Source of the DNA: Rhizobium sp. ACO-34A
GTDB taxonomy: Bacteria; Pseudomonadota; Alphaproteobacteria; Rhizobiales; Rhizobiaceae
NCBI GenBank assembly: GCA_002600635.1
Contig: CP021372.1
Span: forward strand, 196,001-260,000
DNA length: 64,000 bases
Direction of reading: 5' to 3'
How positions within the stretch are numbered: position 1 is the first letter of the stretch; each line of letters starts with the position of its first letter. The translations under genes were made by a program, and so were the position numbers. The notes under the pieces were generated by a model, which did not search any database, was not told the origin of the DNA, and saw nothing but the letters and a program-made list of their open reading frames with translations. Shown piece after piece: positions 44,088 to 53,191 of the stretch.

Positions 44088-45011
44088 TCAGTAACCGCGG
44101 GTCGGGTCCACGAGCCCGATGGGATCGAGGCCGGCCCTGTAGCGCCTGACGTTTTCGACGACAGCGCGGGCGGCGGTTTCGGGCTGGGTGACGCTCGCAA
44201 CATGCGGGGTCAGCAGGATTTTCGGATGCGACCAGAAGGCATGGCCGGCCGGCAGCGGCTCGGGATCGGTGACGTCGATCACCGCGCCGGAAAGATGGCC
44301 CTCGTCGAGTGCCGCGGTCAGCGCATCGTGGTCGAGCTGTGGTCCGCGCCCGACATGGACGAGACCGGCGCCAGCGGGCAGTTGGCGGAAAAGGGCAGCA
44401 TCGAGAAAACCGCGAGTCTCCGGCGTCAATGGCAGCAGGCAGACGAGAATGTCGGTCTCCACCAGCATCGCCGCAAGCCCTGACGCGCCGCTGTGGCAGG
44501 TGACGCCCTCGATTTCGCGCGGGCTGCGGCTCCAGCCGGCAAGCGGAAAGCCGAAGGGCTTCAACCGTTCCAGCACGGCGGTGCCGAGCATGCCGAGACC
44601 GAGCACGCCGATCCGGCGCTCGCCCGCCTGTGACTGCGCCAGCATCTGCCATGTCTGGCGGCGCTGCTGGTCGAGATAGGCTGGAAGGTTGCGATGAAGG
44701 GCAAGCACCGCCAGCGTCACATATTCCTGCATCATGCGCACGATGCCATCTTCGACCATGCGAACCACTTTCACATGCGGCGGCACGGCATCGATACGAA
44801 ACTGGTCCACGCCGGCGCCGATGGAAAAGAGGACTTCCAGATTGCGGTAGCGCGCGAGGTTTTCCGGAACCGTCCATGTGATGAGGTAGCGCACCGCATC
44901 GGGATCGACGGTCGCCGGGTCCATCGAAAACCGCACATCGGGCAGATCGCGCGCGAAGGTTTCGGCGAAGATCGCACCGCGTTTCGCATCGGAGTTGAAT
45001 AGAAACGTCAT
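44088..45011 (-). CDS. D-2-hydroxyacid dehydrogenase (glyoxylate/hydroxypyruvate reductase GhrA-like)
   Basis: 307 aa NAD(P)-dependent enzyme. The nucleotide-binding motif is [20 protein letters not shown], and the catalytic triad is the arginine in [10 protein letters not shown], the glutamate in [15 protein letters not shown] and the histidine in LTPHVASVT. The N-terminal [28 protein letters not shown] fits GhrA. It interconverts 2-oxo acids and D-2-hydroxy acids, for example glyoxylate and glycolate. It lies 22 bases downstream of the M20 deacylase gene in the same operon. Confidence 0.9.
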   Translation of the reverse strand: MTFLFNSDAKRGAIFAETFARDLPDVRFSMDPATVDPDAVRYLITWTVPENLARYRNLEVLFSIGAGVDQFRIDAVPPHVKVVRMVEDGIVRMMQEYVTLAVLALHRNLPAYLDQQRRQTWQMLAQSQAGERRIGVLGLGMLGTAVLERLKPFGFPLAGWSRSPREIEGVTCHSGASGLAAMLVETDILVCLLPLTPETRGFLDAALFRQLPAGAGLVHVGRGPQLDHDALTAALDEGHLSGAVIDVTDPEPLPAGHAFWSHPKILLTPHVASVTQPETAARAVVENVRRYRAGLDPIGLVDPTRGY

Positions 45012-45033
45012 TTCGGTCGCATTCCCTCGTTCG

Positions 45034-46158
45034 TCAGGCCCGGCAGCGGGCGGCCAGCGCCCCGATCATCGCGCGGCAGGATTGCAGTTCCTCGATCAGG
45101 ATGAATTCGTCCGGCTTGTGGGCGCGGCCGATATCGCCCGGACCGCAGATGATCGCGTCAATGCCGGCCGCCTGGAACAGCCCGGCCTCGGTGCCGTAGC
45201 TGACTGCCGCGAGCGGAGGCGTTGCCGTGAGATCGGCGAGCAAGGCGGCGAGCGGAGCGTCGGCGGCAAGCGACAGCGCCGGGTAGCTGCTGGTCTCGAC
45301 CCAGTCGACGGCGAAGCCGCGGGAGGAAAGGGCGCTGGCGGCGGCCTTCACCGGCGCGAGCAGGGCCGTCGGATCGACGCCGGCAATGGCGCGGGCCTCA
45401 AGTTCGGCGACGCAGCTGTCGGGAATGATGTTGACGGCCTGTCCGCCGCTTATCGTGCCGACCTGAAGCGACGAATAAGAAGGTTCGAAGGCCGTATCGA
45501 ACGGCCCCTGCGTCAGCCGTTCGGCCTCCTCGACCGAGGCCGTCAGGATGGTGGCCATGGCATGCACGGCGTTGAGGCCGAGGTCGGGCCGCGAGGAGTG
45601 GCCGGAGCGACCGCCGATGGTGACACGCGCGGCCGCCTTGCCCTTGTGAGCGAGGATCGCGCGCATGTTGCTTGGCTCGCCGATGATGGCGCCGGCAGGT
45701 GTCGCGCAGAGTTCCGGCAGTCTGGCGAGCATGTGCGGCACGCCGCGACAGCCGGCCTCCTCGTCATAGGAAAAGGCGAAATGGATCGGCCGCGCCAGCG
45801 GTGCCGCCGCAATCTCGGGAACGGCGGCAAGCACGGCCGCGAGAAAGCCCTTCATGTCGGAGGTGCCACGGCCGAAAAGGCGGCTGCCTTCGGCGCGCAG
45901 GCGGAAGGGATCGGAGGTCCATTCCGGTTCGCCGGCCGGAACGACATCCATATGGCCTGAGAGCACGTAGCCGGGAATATCGGCCGGGCCGATGGTGGCG
46001 AAGAGGTTGGCGCGATCGCCTTCCGGCCCGCCCAGCACATGGACGCGCGCGCCATGGCTTTCGAGGTAATCGCGCACCCAGCCGACGATTGCGCCGTTCG
46101 GCGTTCCGACGACTGAGGGGAAGGCGATGAGGCGTTCGAGGATTTCCGTGGTCTGCAT
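45034..46158 (-). CDS. M20-family acetylornithine deacetylase-like hydrolase (ArgE type)
   Basis: 374 aa zinc peptidase/deacylase. Metal ligands and catalytic residues are in [28 protein letters not shown] and IIGEPSNM; the lid domain has [24 protein letters not shown] at 46158 is chosen for its GAGGTG ribosome site; a GTG six bases earlier is in frame. It removes an acyl group from an N-acyl amino acid. In this catabolic setting it may act on an N-acetyl or N-carbamoyl amino compound rather than in arginine synthesis. Confidence 0.88.
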   Translation of the reverse strand: MQTTEILERLIAFPSVVGTPNGAIVGWVRDYLESHGARVHVLGGPEGDRANLFATIGPADIPGYVLSGHMDVVPAGEPEWTSDPFRLRAEGSRLFGRGTSDMKGFLAAVLAAVPEIAAAPLARPIHFAFSYDEEAGCRGVPHMLARLPELCATPAGAIIGEPSNMRAILAHKGKAAARVTIGGRSGHSSRPDLGLNAVHAMATILTASVEEAERLTQGPFDTAFEPSYSSLQVGTISGGQAVNIIPDSCVAELEARAIAGVDPTALLAPVKAAASALSSRGFAVDWVETSSYPALSLAADAPLAALLADLTATPPLAAVSYGTEAGLFQAAGIDAIICGPGDIGRAHKPDEFILIEELQSCRAMIGALAARCRA

Positions 46159-46165
46159 CGTCACC

Positions 46166-47494
46166 TCACAGCATGCCCGGCTTGCCGAGATCGGTGCCGT
46201 CGATCATGCGTTCATATCGATAGGGCTTCGGATCGACGCAAGGCTTGTCGCCGCAAACGAGATCCGCCACCAGCTGGCCGGCCGCCGGGCCGATGCCGAA
46301 GCCGTGGCCGCTGAAGCCGGACGCGATGAAGAGCCCCGGCTGTGACGCAACGGAGGAAATGACCGGAATGGCGTCCGGTGTCGAGTCGACCATGCCACCC
46401 CAGCTTTCCGCAACCCGGATGCCCGCAAGCGCCGGATAGATCTCCTGAAGCTTCCTCAGGCCCTTGGCGACCAGATGCGCATCCGGCTTCGGATCGAGAA
46501 TGCGGGTACGCTCGAAGGGCGAAATGCTATCGGCGCTCCAGCGGATAATCGCTTCCGGCCCATCAAGGAACTGCCGGCCGATACCGAAGGTCAGTCCCTT
46601 GCGGCGGAGTTTGAAGGTCGGCCAGAAGGGTTTGGCCTGCATCATGCCATAAGGAGTGATCTGCAGCTGGCCCTGTCCGCTGAGACCGACCGTGTAGCCG
46701 CCGTCCAGCCGACGGCGCAGGGTAACGTCCTGCATGGAAACGCCACCCTCGGTCACGGCCGGAGCCGCCATCGTATAGAAGGAGGTCGATTTCACCGAGG
46801 CCTGCAGAAATTTGAAGCCGTGATGACGCAGGAACATGCCGCTCCAGGCGCCACCGGCAACCACGACGGCCGAGCAGCGGATCAACCCCTGTTCGGTGAC
46901 GACGCCCGAGACGCGGCCGGCGGCGGTTTCAAAGGCGCGAGCGGCACAATTTTCGACGATTACGGCGCCGGCGCGTTGCGCGGCGCGGGCAATGGCCGGA
47001 ACAGCAAGCTGCGGCTCGGCGCGGCCATCGGTCGGGGAATGAACGCCGCCGCGCCATGTGCGGCTGTTGCCCGGTAGCCGGGCGGAAACCTCCGCACCCG
47101 AGAGCATGCGGGTATCGACGCCGAAGCCGCGGGCTATCTTGCCCCACTTCTCCCAGGTGGCGATATCCGCGTCGTTGTTGGAGGCATAGACGAGGCCACT
47201 GCGCACGAATCCGGTTTCCTCGCCGGTCTCCGCATTCAGCGTTTCCCATATACGGATGGCAAGCTGGGCGAGCGGCAGTTCGCGCGGGTCGCGGTTCTGC
47301 TGGCGGCACCAGCCCCAGTTCCGGCTCGACTGTTCGGCCGAGACGCGTCCCTTCTCGATAACGACGACGGAGGTTCCGCGCCGGGCCAGATGCCAGGCGG
47401 TCGCGATGCCCGCCATGCCGCCGCCGAGGACGACGACATCGGCCTGGGGCGGGATCCTTGCGGCGCTGTCGATGGAAGGAATGGGAGGCGTCAT
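46166..47494 (-). CDS. FAD-dependent amino-acid/amine oxidoreductase (DadA/DAO family), second copy
   Basis: 442 aa. FAD motif VVVLGGGMAGIATAWHLARRG; EQSSRNWGWCRQQNRDPREL, GGVHSPTDGRAEP, VVAGGAWSG, DSTPDAIPVISS and GFSGHGFGIGPAAGQLVADLV are shared almost word for word with the protein at 16597-17922, so the two are paralogues. The start at 47494 (MTPPIPSIDSAARIPP) follows the family; the frame extends upstream without similarity. It heads the minus-strand set with the M20 deacylase (seven bases later) and is presumably the first catabolic step. Confidence 0.9.
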   Translation of the reverse strand: MTPPIPSIDSAARIPPQADVVVLGGGMAGIATAWHLARRGTSVVVIEKGRVSAEQSSRNWGWCRQQNRDPRELPLAQLAIRIWETLNAETGEETGFVRSGLVYASNNDADIATWEKWGKIARGFGVDTRMLSGAEVSARLPGNSRTWRGGVHSPTDGRAEPQLAVPAIARAAQRAGAVIVENCAARAFETAAGRVSGVVTEQGLIRCSAVVVAGGAWSGMFLRHHGFKFLQASVKSTSFYTMAAPAVTEGGVSMQDVTLRRRLDGGYTVGLSGQGQLQITPYGMMQAKPFWPTFKLRRKGLTFGIGRQFLDGPEAIIRWSADSISPFERTRILDPKPDAHLVAKGLRKLQEIYPALAGIRVAESWGGMVDSTPDAIPVISSVASQPGLFIASGFSGHGFGIGPAAGQLVADLVCGDKPCVDPKPYRYERMIDGTDLGKPGML

Positions 47495-47753
47495 GCTCGA
47501 ACTCTTCATTCGTGGCTGCGGGCGTTCAAAAGGCCCCCGGCGGTTGTTTCTGCCCCTGAAGCTTAAGGGCGGGCCGGCGGATTGCATGCCGAAAGCGGGC
47601 TTGTTTTGGTGGATTGTTGTGTATGCTCAGCGCTCTCAAGCAATTTGTGTCGATGCCGCCGGCGTATTCTTCGGGAAACTCAGTGAAATGCCGAATTCAC
47701 GGGGTCGCGCGGCGCGGTACCGGAATGAACGGCATGGGAAAGGGAGATGGCGA

Positions 47754-48656
47754 ATGGAACCCTCGGCGTCCGAGTCTCTGTTGGTCGATACATTTCAGGC
47801 GCGGATGGTCGACATCCACGACGCCAGTCTGGAGCAGTTGCACGCCCTTTCCATCGCGGTCGGCTGGCCGCACCGGGCGGACGACTGGCAGTTCCTGCGG
47901 GAAATGGGCCAAGGTTTCGTGGCGCTGGACGAGATCGACCGTATCCTCGGCTCGGCCATGTGGTTTTCCCATGGCGACAGCTTCGCCACGGTCGGCATGG
48001 TCATCTCTTCCCCGCGGCTGCAGACCAACGGTACCGGCAACTGGCTGATGCAGCGGATACTTGCCGAGTGCAAGGAGCGCGGCCTTCGCCTCAATGCCAC
48101 GCGTGCGGCGCGCCGTCTTTACCAGTCGCTCAACTTTGCTCCGGAAAAGACCGTCTATCAGTGCCAGGGCGAAGCAAGGCGCCCGGCAACTGCAGTACCA
48201 CTTCCCGAGGGCACGACGATTTCAACTCTGGGTCCCGAACATCTGGACCGGGCGATCCAACTCGACGCCCGCGCCTTCGGAGCCGAGCGGCGGGTTCTGA
48301 TGGAAAAGCTATTCGAGCAATCCGTCGGCTACGGTCTCTTTCGCGAAGGCCGACTGGAAGCCTTCGCCCTGTGTCGCCATTTCGGCCGTGGCCATGTCGT
48401 CGGCCCTGTTGTCGCCGGCAACGACGAGGATGCAATCGCCGTGGTCCAGCCGCATGTGCTCGACCATGAAGGTGAGTTCCTGAGGCTCGACACCCATCGC
48501 GACAGCGGCGCTTTCGCCACCTTCCTCTCCCATGCTGGCCTGCCGGTATTTGACACGGTCCTGACCATGTCGCTCTCCCATGGCGACGCGGCCCCTCAGG
48601 CGGTGACCTCCGAGGGACCCTCGACCTATGGCCTTGTCAGCCAGGCGCTAGGCTGA
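47754..48656 (+). CDS. Tandem GNAT acetyltransferase-like protein, second copy
   Basis: 300 aa. First GNAT domain about 15-140 (DASLEQLHALSIAVGWPHRADDWQFLREMGQGFVALDE, VISSPRLQTNGTGNWLMQRIL, RLYQSLNFAPEKTVYQCQG) and a second GNAT-like half (LDRAIQLDARAFGAERRVLMEKLF, FALCRHFGRGHVVGPVVAGNDEDA). It ends YGLVSQALG, matching the ALASQALG tail of the protein at 28093-28932. AGGGAG lies six bases before the ATG. It is divergent from the oxidase gene at 46166-47494; in both places the pair sits beside amine-oxidase genes. Confidence 0.85.
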   Translation: MEPSASESLLVDTFQARMVDIHDASLEQLHALSIAVGWPHRADDWQFLREMGQGFVALDEIDRILGSAMWFSHGDSFATVGMVISSPRLQTNGTGNWLMQRILAECKERGLRLNATRAARRLYQSLNFAPEKTVYQCQGEARRPATAVPLPEGTTISTLGPEHLDRAIQLDARAFGAERRVLMEKLFEQSVGYGLFREGRLEAFALCRHFGRGHVVGPVVAGNDEDAIAVVQPHVLDHEGEFLRLDTHRDSGAFATFLSHAGLPVFDTVLTMSLSHGDAAPQAVTSEGPSTYGLVSQALG

Positions 48657-48783
48657 ACCCGGGACGCCGGGCGCAGGGTTATTGGAATGATGGTCTTCGT
48701 ACGAAGACTTTGCGCCGTACATAAGCCTGTCGGCGGCAATCATGATGCCGCGCGCTCATGGAACAATAGCGGTATTGAAGATT

Positions 48784-48812
48784 GCCGCGGCCGCCCATGA
48801 GACGGCCGCGGC
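48784..48812 (-). terminator. Hairpin after the PuuC-like dehydrogenase gene
   Basis: GCCGCGGCCG (48784-48793) and CGGCCGCGGC (48803-48812) form a perfect ten-base stem with a nine-base loop, ending ten bases before the gene's stop codon on the minus strand. The tail (AATCTTCAATA) is only mildly T-rich. Confidence 0.55.
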
Positions 48813-48822
48813 CAGAATGCAT

Positions 48823-50328
48823 TCAGCCGAGATTGACCCATACCGATTTCGTCTGGGTGTACTGGGTCAGGGCTTCCAGGCATTTGTCGCGCCCGTTGCC
48901 GGTCTGCTTGTAGCCGCCCCAGATCGAAGTCATGTCGCCATGGTCGAAGCAATTGACCCAGACGACGCCGGCTTCGATATCGCGGGCGAAGATGTGCGCC
49001 TTCGAGATATCACGTGTCCAGATCGAGGCGGCGAGGCCATAGATCGAGTCATTGGCGATTTCGATTGCGTCTTCGACGCCGTTGACGGGGATGATAGCCG
49101 CCACGGGGCCGAAGATCTCTTCCCGGGCGATCTGCATCGTGTTGTTGACGCCGGTGAACAGGGTCGGCTCGACATAGGCGCCGGCCGGAGCCGACGTGAA
49201 GGTGCCGCCGCCGAACCTGAGCGAGGCGCCTTCCTTGCGGCCGATGTCGATATAGTTCAGCACGCGCTTCTGGTGCGAGGAGGTGACAAGCGGGCCGATC
49301 GTCGTCGACGGATCGAGCGGATCGCCGAGCACGAAGTTTTCCTTCGTCCGGGCGGCAAAGCGCTCGACGAAGTCATCATGGATGCGTTTGTCGACCAGGA
49401 TGCGGGAGCCGGCGTTGCAGACCTCGCCCTGGTTGCCGTAGATGCCGTTGACGGCATAGGTGACGGCGGTATCGAGATCGTCGTAGTCGCCGAGAATGAT
49501 CTGCGGGGTCTTGCCGCCGCATTCGGTCGTCACGCGCTTCATGTTCGACTGGCCGGCATAGATCATCAGCAGCTTGCCGACTTCGGTCGAGCCGGTGAAG
49601 CCGATCTTGTCGACGTCGTTGTGCAGCGCCAGCGCCTTGCCCACTTCTTCGCCGAGGCCATGGACCACATTGAGGACGCCGGCGGGGCCGCCCGCTTCGA
49701 TGAAAAGCTCGGCCAGCAGATTGGCTGAAAGCGGCGATTGCTCGGCCGGCTTCAGCACGACGGAATTGCCGGTCGCCAGCGCCGGACCAAGCTTCCAGGC
49801 CGCCATCATCAGCGGATAGTTCCACGGTACGATGATGCCGACGACGCCGAGCGGCTGGCGCAGGATATAGTGCAGGGCATTGGCGGCCGTGCTGGTGACG
49901 GCGCCTTCGATCTTGTCGATGGTTTCCGCAAAGAATTTCAGGCTGGTGACAGAGCCGGGAATGTCGATGTTCATCATGTCCATCACCGGCTTGCCCATGT
50001 CGAGGCTGTCCAGCACGGCGAATTCCTCGGCATTGGCTTCGATGAGGGCCGAGAACTTTTCGAGCACCGCCATGCGGGCGCGCGGATCCATGCGCGACCA
50101 CGAGCCGGATTTGAACGCCTTGCGGGCGACCGCAACCGCACGGTTGATTTCGGCTTCGCCACCGCGGGCAACCTCGATGATGGTTTCGCCGGTCGCCGGA
50201 TTGATGCTCGGGAAGGTGCGTCCATCGGCAGACGGTACGTAGGTTCCGTCGATGAAATGCTGCGTGCGGAACTTCAGTGCAGAAGCTTTGCCGCGCCAGA
50301 AGTCGTGGGTGTAGGTCGATGCATCCAT
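48823..50328 (-). CDS. Aldehyde dehydrogenase, PuuC-like (gamma-glutamyl-gamma-aminobutyraldehyde type)
   Basis: 501 aa. GVVGIIVPWNYPLMMAAWKLGPALATGN, FTGSTEVGKLLM, catalytic glutamate in TECGGKTPQ, catalytic cysteine in NQGEVCNAGSR, and FDHGDMTSIWGGYKQTGNGRDK place it near PuuC and related aminoaldehyde dehydrogenases. The TECGGK form is a variant of the commoner LELGGK. It is the last gene of the polyamine-type transporter operon (22 bases after the permease), which supports oxidation of an aminoaldehyde produced from an imported polyamine. Confidence 0.9.
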   Translation of the reverse strand: MDASTYTHDFWRGKASALKFRTQHFIDGTYVPSADGRTFPSINPATGETIIEVARGGEAEINRAVAVARKAFKSGSWSRMDPRARMAVLEKFSALIEANAEEFAVLDSLDMGKPVMDMMNIDIPGSVTSLKFFAETIDKIEGAVTSTAANALHYILRQPLGVVGIIVPWNYPLMMAAWKLGPALATGNSVVLKPAEQSPLSANLLAELFIEAGGPAGVLNVVHGLGEEVGKALALHNDVDKIGFTGSTEVGKLLMIYAGQSNMKRVTTECGGKTPQIILGDYDDLDTAVTYAVNGIYGNQGEVCNAGSRILVDKRIHDDFVERFAARTKENFVLGDPLDPSTTIGPLVTSSHQKRVLNYIDIGRKEGASLRFGGGTFTSAPAGAYVEPTLFTGVNNTMQIAREEIFGPVAAIIPVNGVEDAIEIANDSIYGLAASIWTRDISKAHIFARDIEAGVVWVNCFDHGDMTSIWGGYKQTGNGRDKCLEALTQYTQTKSVWVNLG

Positions 50329-50350
50329 GCTGTTTCTCCCTTTGGATGGA

Positions 50351-51139
50351 CTATGATTGATCGCGTTCGCGCAGCAGCGTGACCGAGAGGATGATGAGGA
50401 TGAAGGATGCGGCGACGATGACCGTGCCGATCGCGTTGATCTCCGGCGTAATGCCGCGCCGGAGCGTGGAATAGATGTAGATCGGCAGCGTCACTTCACG
50501 GCCCGTCAGGAAATAGGTGACGGGAATTTCGTCGAAGGACAGTGTGAAGCAGAGGAGGGCCGAGCCCATGACGGCGCTGCGGATCGCCGGCAGGGTCACC
50601 CGGCGGAAGGTCTCGACCGGCGTTGCACCGAGGTCGGCCGATGCCTCGAGCTGGCGGCGATTGATCTTGGCAAGCCGGGCCATCACCTGCGAGACGACGA
50701 CGCCGAGGAGTGCCGTGGCATGACCGATGACCACGGCCGTCAGGCTTTGCGGAATGCCTATCTGTTTGTAGAAGTTGAGCATGGCGATGCCGGTAACGAT
50801 GCCCGGCAGGCTGAGCGGCAAAAGGATGGCATTCTGGAACAGGCGTTTTCCGGGAAATTCATACCGGTCGAGTGCAAGCGCCGCGGTTACACCGATGGCA
50901 ACGCTGAGAGCGGTTGCGAAGACGGCGACGACAAGGCTGTTCCACAATGCCCGCAGTATCTGGGCGTTTGCCAGGAAGGCCTCGTACCAGTGCAGGGTGA
51001 AGCCCGCGAGCGGGAAGGACGTCACCTTGCTGTCGTTGAAAGAGAAAATCACCAGGATGACGATCGGCAGGTAGAGAAAGGCGAGCACGCCGAGGCTGAC
51101 GCCGACCATGCCTTTTTGCCACCATCTCAGAGAATGCAT
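50351..51139 (-). CDS. Polyamine-type ABC transporter permease (PotC family)
   Basis: 262 aa, six helices. The PotC pattern is LYLPIVILVIFSFNDSKVTSFPLAGFTLHWYEAFLAN, an internal PLSLPGIVTGIAML, and the EAA loop RRQLEASADLGATPVETFRRVTLPAIRSAVMGSALLCFTLSFDEIPVTYFL. It forms the pore with the PotB-like protein encoded 10 bases upstream. Confidence 0.92.
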   Translation of the reverse strand: MHSLRWWQKGMVGVSLGVLAFLYLPIVILVIFSFNDSKVTSFPLAGFTLHWYEAFLANAQILRALWNSLVVAVFATALSVAIGVTAALALDRYEFPGKRLFQNAILLPLSLPGIVTGIAMLNFYKQIGIPQSLTAVVIGHATALLGVVVSQVMARLAKINRRQLEASADLGATPVETFRRVTLPAIRSAVMGSALLCFTLSFDEIPVTYFLTGREVTLPIYIYSTLRRGITPEINAIGTVIVAASFILIILSVTLLRERDQS

Positions 51140-51149
51140 AGTTTTCTCC

Positions 51150-52022
51150 TCACGTCAGGTCGATATGGCCGGCCCGGTCGAGCCGCGTCGAAATTTGCAG
51201 AAGCACCAGCACCAGGATCAGGACGAGCGTCGCGAGGGCGGAGCCGAGCGGCCAGTTGAGGGCCGCGCCGAACTGCGTCTGCAGGAGGTTAGCGACCATG
51301 GTGCCATCCGGTCCGCCGACGAGAACCGGGGCGACGAAATCACCGAAGGAAAGGCAGAAGGTCATGGTCGCGCCGGCGATCACTCCACCCAGCGACAGGG
51401 GGAATATCACCTTCCAGAAAGTCATGAAGGGGCCGACGCCGAGATCCTCCGAGGCCTCGATCAGCCGGTGTGGAATATTGTCCAGCACCGTGAAAAGCGG
51501 CATCACCATGAACGGCACGAAGATGTAGACCAGAGTGATGACCATGGCGGTCTGGTTGTAGAGAAAGATATCGAGCGGGGCATCGACGATGCCGGTCGAG
51601 ACCAGAAGCGAGTTGAGGGCGCCATCCGTGCCGAGGATGATCTTCCAGGTGTAGGCACGCAGCAGATAGGACACCCAGAGCGGCACGACCACCAGCATGT
51701 AGAGGGCGTTGCGCAGGGTCGCCGAGCGGGCGGTGAAAACAAGGAAGTAAGCCAGCGGATAACCGAGCAGCAGGGCGCAGACGGTAACGATCAGCGCTAT
51801 TTTCAGCGTACGCAGGATGACGGTCGTATACTGCGGATCGGAAAAGATCTGGGCGTAATTGCCAAGCTGGAAGTCGGGATAGAAAAGCGGGAACTGGCGT
51901 GTCCAGAAGCTGACCGAGATCATGATGCCATAGGGCACGATCAGGAGCAGCAGGACCCAGGCCAGCGGTAGCGAGAAGAGAGCGGCGAAGCCCGGAAATG
52001 TCCGACGCGTGATCATCATCAT
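51150..52022 (-). CDS. Polyamine-type ABC transporter permease (PotB family)
   Basis: 290 aa, six helices. LLLIVPYGIMISVSFWTRQFPLFYPDFQLGNYAQIFSDPQY is the PotB opening and the EAA loop is LIEASEDLGVGPFMTFWKVIFPLSLGGVIAGATMTFCLSFGDFVAPVLVGGPDG. Three consecutive ATG codons stand at 52022, 52019 and 52016; the first shares a base with the ATPase stop (TGATG). Which is used cannot be decided, but the product changes by only two residues. Confidence 0.92.
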   Translation of the reverse strand: MMMITRRTFPGFAALFSLPLAWVLLLLIVPYGIMISVSFWTRQFPLFYPDFQLGNYAQIFSDPQYTTVILRTLKIALIVTVCALLLGYPLAYFLVFTARSATLRNALYMLVVVPLWVSYLLRAYTWKIILGTDGALNSLLVSTGIVDAPLDIFLYNQTAMVITLVYIFVPFMVMPLFTVLDNIPHRLIEASEDLGVGPFMTFWKVIFPLSLGGVIAGATMTFCLSFGDFVAPVLVGGPDGTMVANLLQTQFGAALNWPLGSALATLVLILVLVLLQISTRLDRAGHIDLT

Positions 52023-53113
52023 CAGGTAGTTGCTCCCTCAAAGACCATCACATCTGCCGGATCGACATAGAAGACTACCTTTTTGCCGGGAGAGAGGTCC
52101 GCTGGCACTTCCATGCGCGACAGTTCCGCAAAAAGCGGCTTGCGGAGCCCTTCCATTCCCAGTTCGACGCGCAGCCGGTCGCCATGGAACAGGCTTTCCA
52201 GAACGGTGCATTCGAGGACATTGAGGCCTTCGCCGGGTCTGGTCTGCAGCCGCTCGGGACGGATGCCGATCGTCGCCTTCCCGGCGCGGGCTGAACCGTC
52301 ACGGTTAGCGCGAAGCATTGCGCCATTTGCGAGACGGAAGGTGGTCACGCCATTTTCCCGGCCGGCGATCTCGGCATTGATCAGGTTCGTGGCCCCGATG
52401 AAATCGGCGACGTAGGGGTTTGCGGGGTTGTCATAGAGTTCGGTGGGAGAGCCGATCTGGGCGATGCGCCCCTGGTTCATCACCACGATCCGGTCAGAGA
52501 GTGCCAGCGCTTCGGTCTGGTCGTGGGTGACCATTACGAAGGTGATGCCGAGTTCCCGATGCAGGCGTTTCAGCTCCACCTGCATGCCCTCGCGCAGCTT
52601 GACGTCAAGGGCCGATAGCGGTTCGTCCAGCAGGAGAACCCGAGGTCGCCGGACGATCGCACGGGCCATGGCGACGCGCTGGCGCTGGCCGCCGGAAAGC
52701 TCGCCCGGGCGACGACGCGCCATGCCCTCCAGTCCGACCATGGCAAGTGCATCGGCCACACGCTTGTCGCGTTCGGATTTCGGCACGTTGTTCGATTTCA
52801 CGCTGAGCCCGTAGCCGATGTTCTCGGTGACGTTCATATGGGGAAAGAGCGCGTAGTCCTGAAAGACCGTGTTGACCGGCCGGCGATAGGGCGGGCTGCC
52901 GGTGACATCGGCGCCATCGATGGAGACACGGCCGGTGCTCGCCTGTTCGAAGCCTCCGATCAGCCTCAGCGTCGTCGTCTTGCCGCAGCCGGAAGGGCCG
53001 AGCAGCGTGACGAATTCACCTTCGGCGATATCGAGGTCGATGGCGTGCAGCGCCGTGAAAATTCCATAGGTTTTCGTGACGCCGGAGAGCGCCACTATGG
53101 GATTGGAAGTCAT
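52022..53113 (-). CDS. Polyamine-type ABC transporter ATP-binding protein (PotA family)
   Basis: 363 aa with an ATPase domain and a C-terminal TOBE domain (from about 290). Walker A GPSGCGKTT at 39-47, VFQDYALFPHM, signature LSGGQRQR, Walker B VLLLDEPLSALD and MVTHDQTEALALSDR. MTSNPIVALSGVTKTYG at 53113 is preferred because upstream codons lie in the intergenic stretch after the binding-protein gene. It powers the PotBC-like pore at 50351-52022. Confidence 0.93.
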   Translation of the reverse strand: MTSNPIVALSGVTKTYGIFTALHAIDLDIAEGEFVTLLGPSGCGKTTTLRLIGGFEQASTGRVSIDGADVTGSPPYRRPVNTVFQDYALFPHMNVTENIGYGLSVKSNNVPKSERDKRVADALAMVGLEGMARRRPGELSGGQRQRVAMARAIVRRPRVLLLDEPLSALDVKLREGMQVELKRLHRELGITFVMVTHDQTEALALSDRIVVMNQGRIAQIGSPTELYDNPANPYVADFIGATNLINAEIAGRENGVTTFRLANGAMLRANRDGSARAGKATIGIRPERLQTRPGEGLNVLECTVLESLFHGDRLRVELGMEGLRKPLFAELSRMEVPADLSPGKKVVFYVDPADVMVFEGATT

Positions 53114-53191
53114 GCGTTCCCCGCGTATTTTGGCTTTTTGTCTTGTGGGAAATGCCCCCTCAGGATGCCGGGGCATTTCCGCTGGCAAGGA

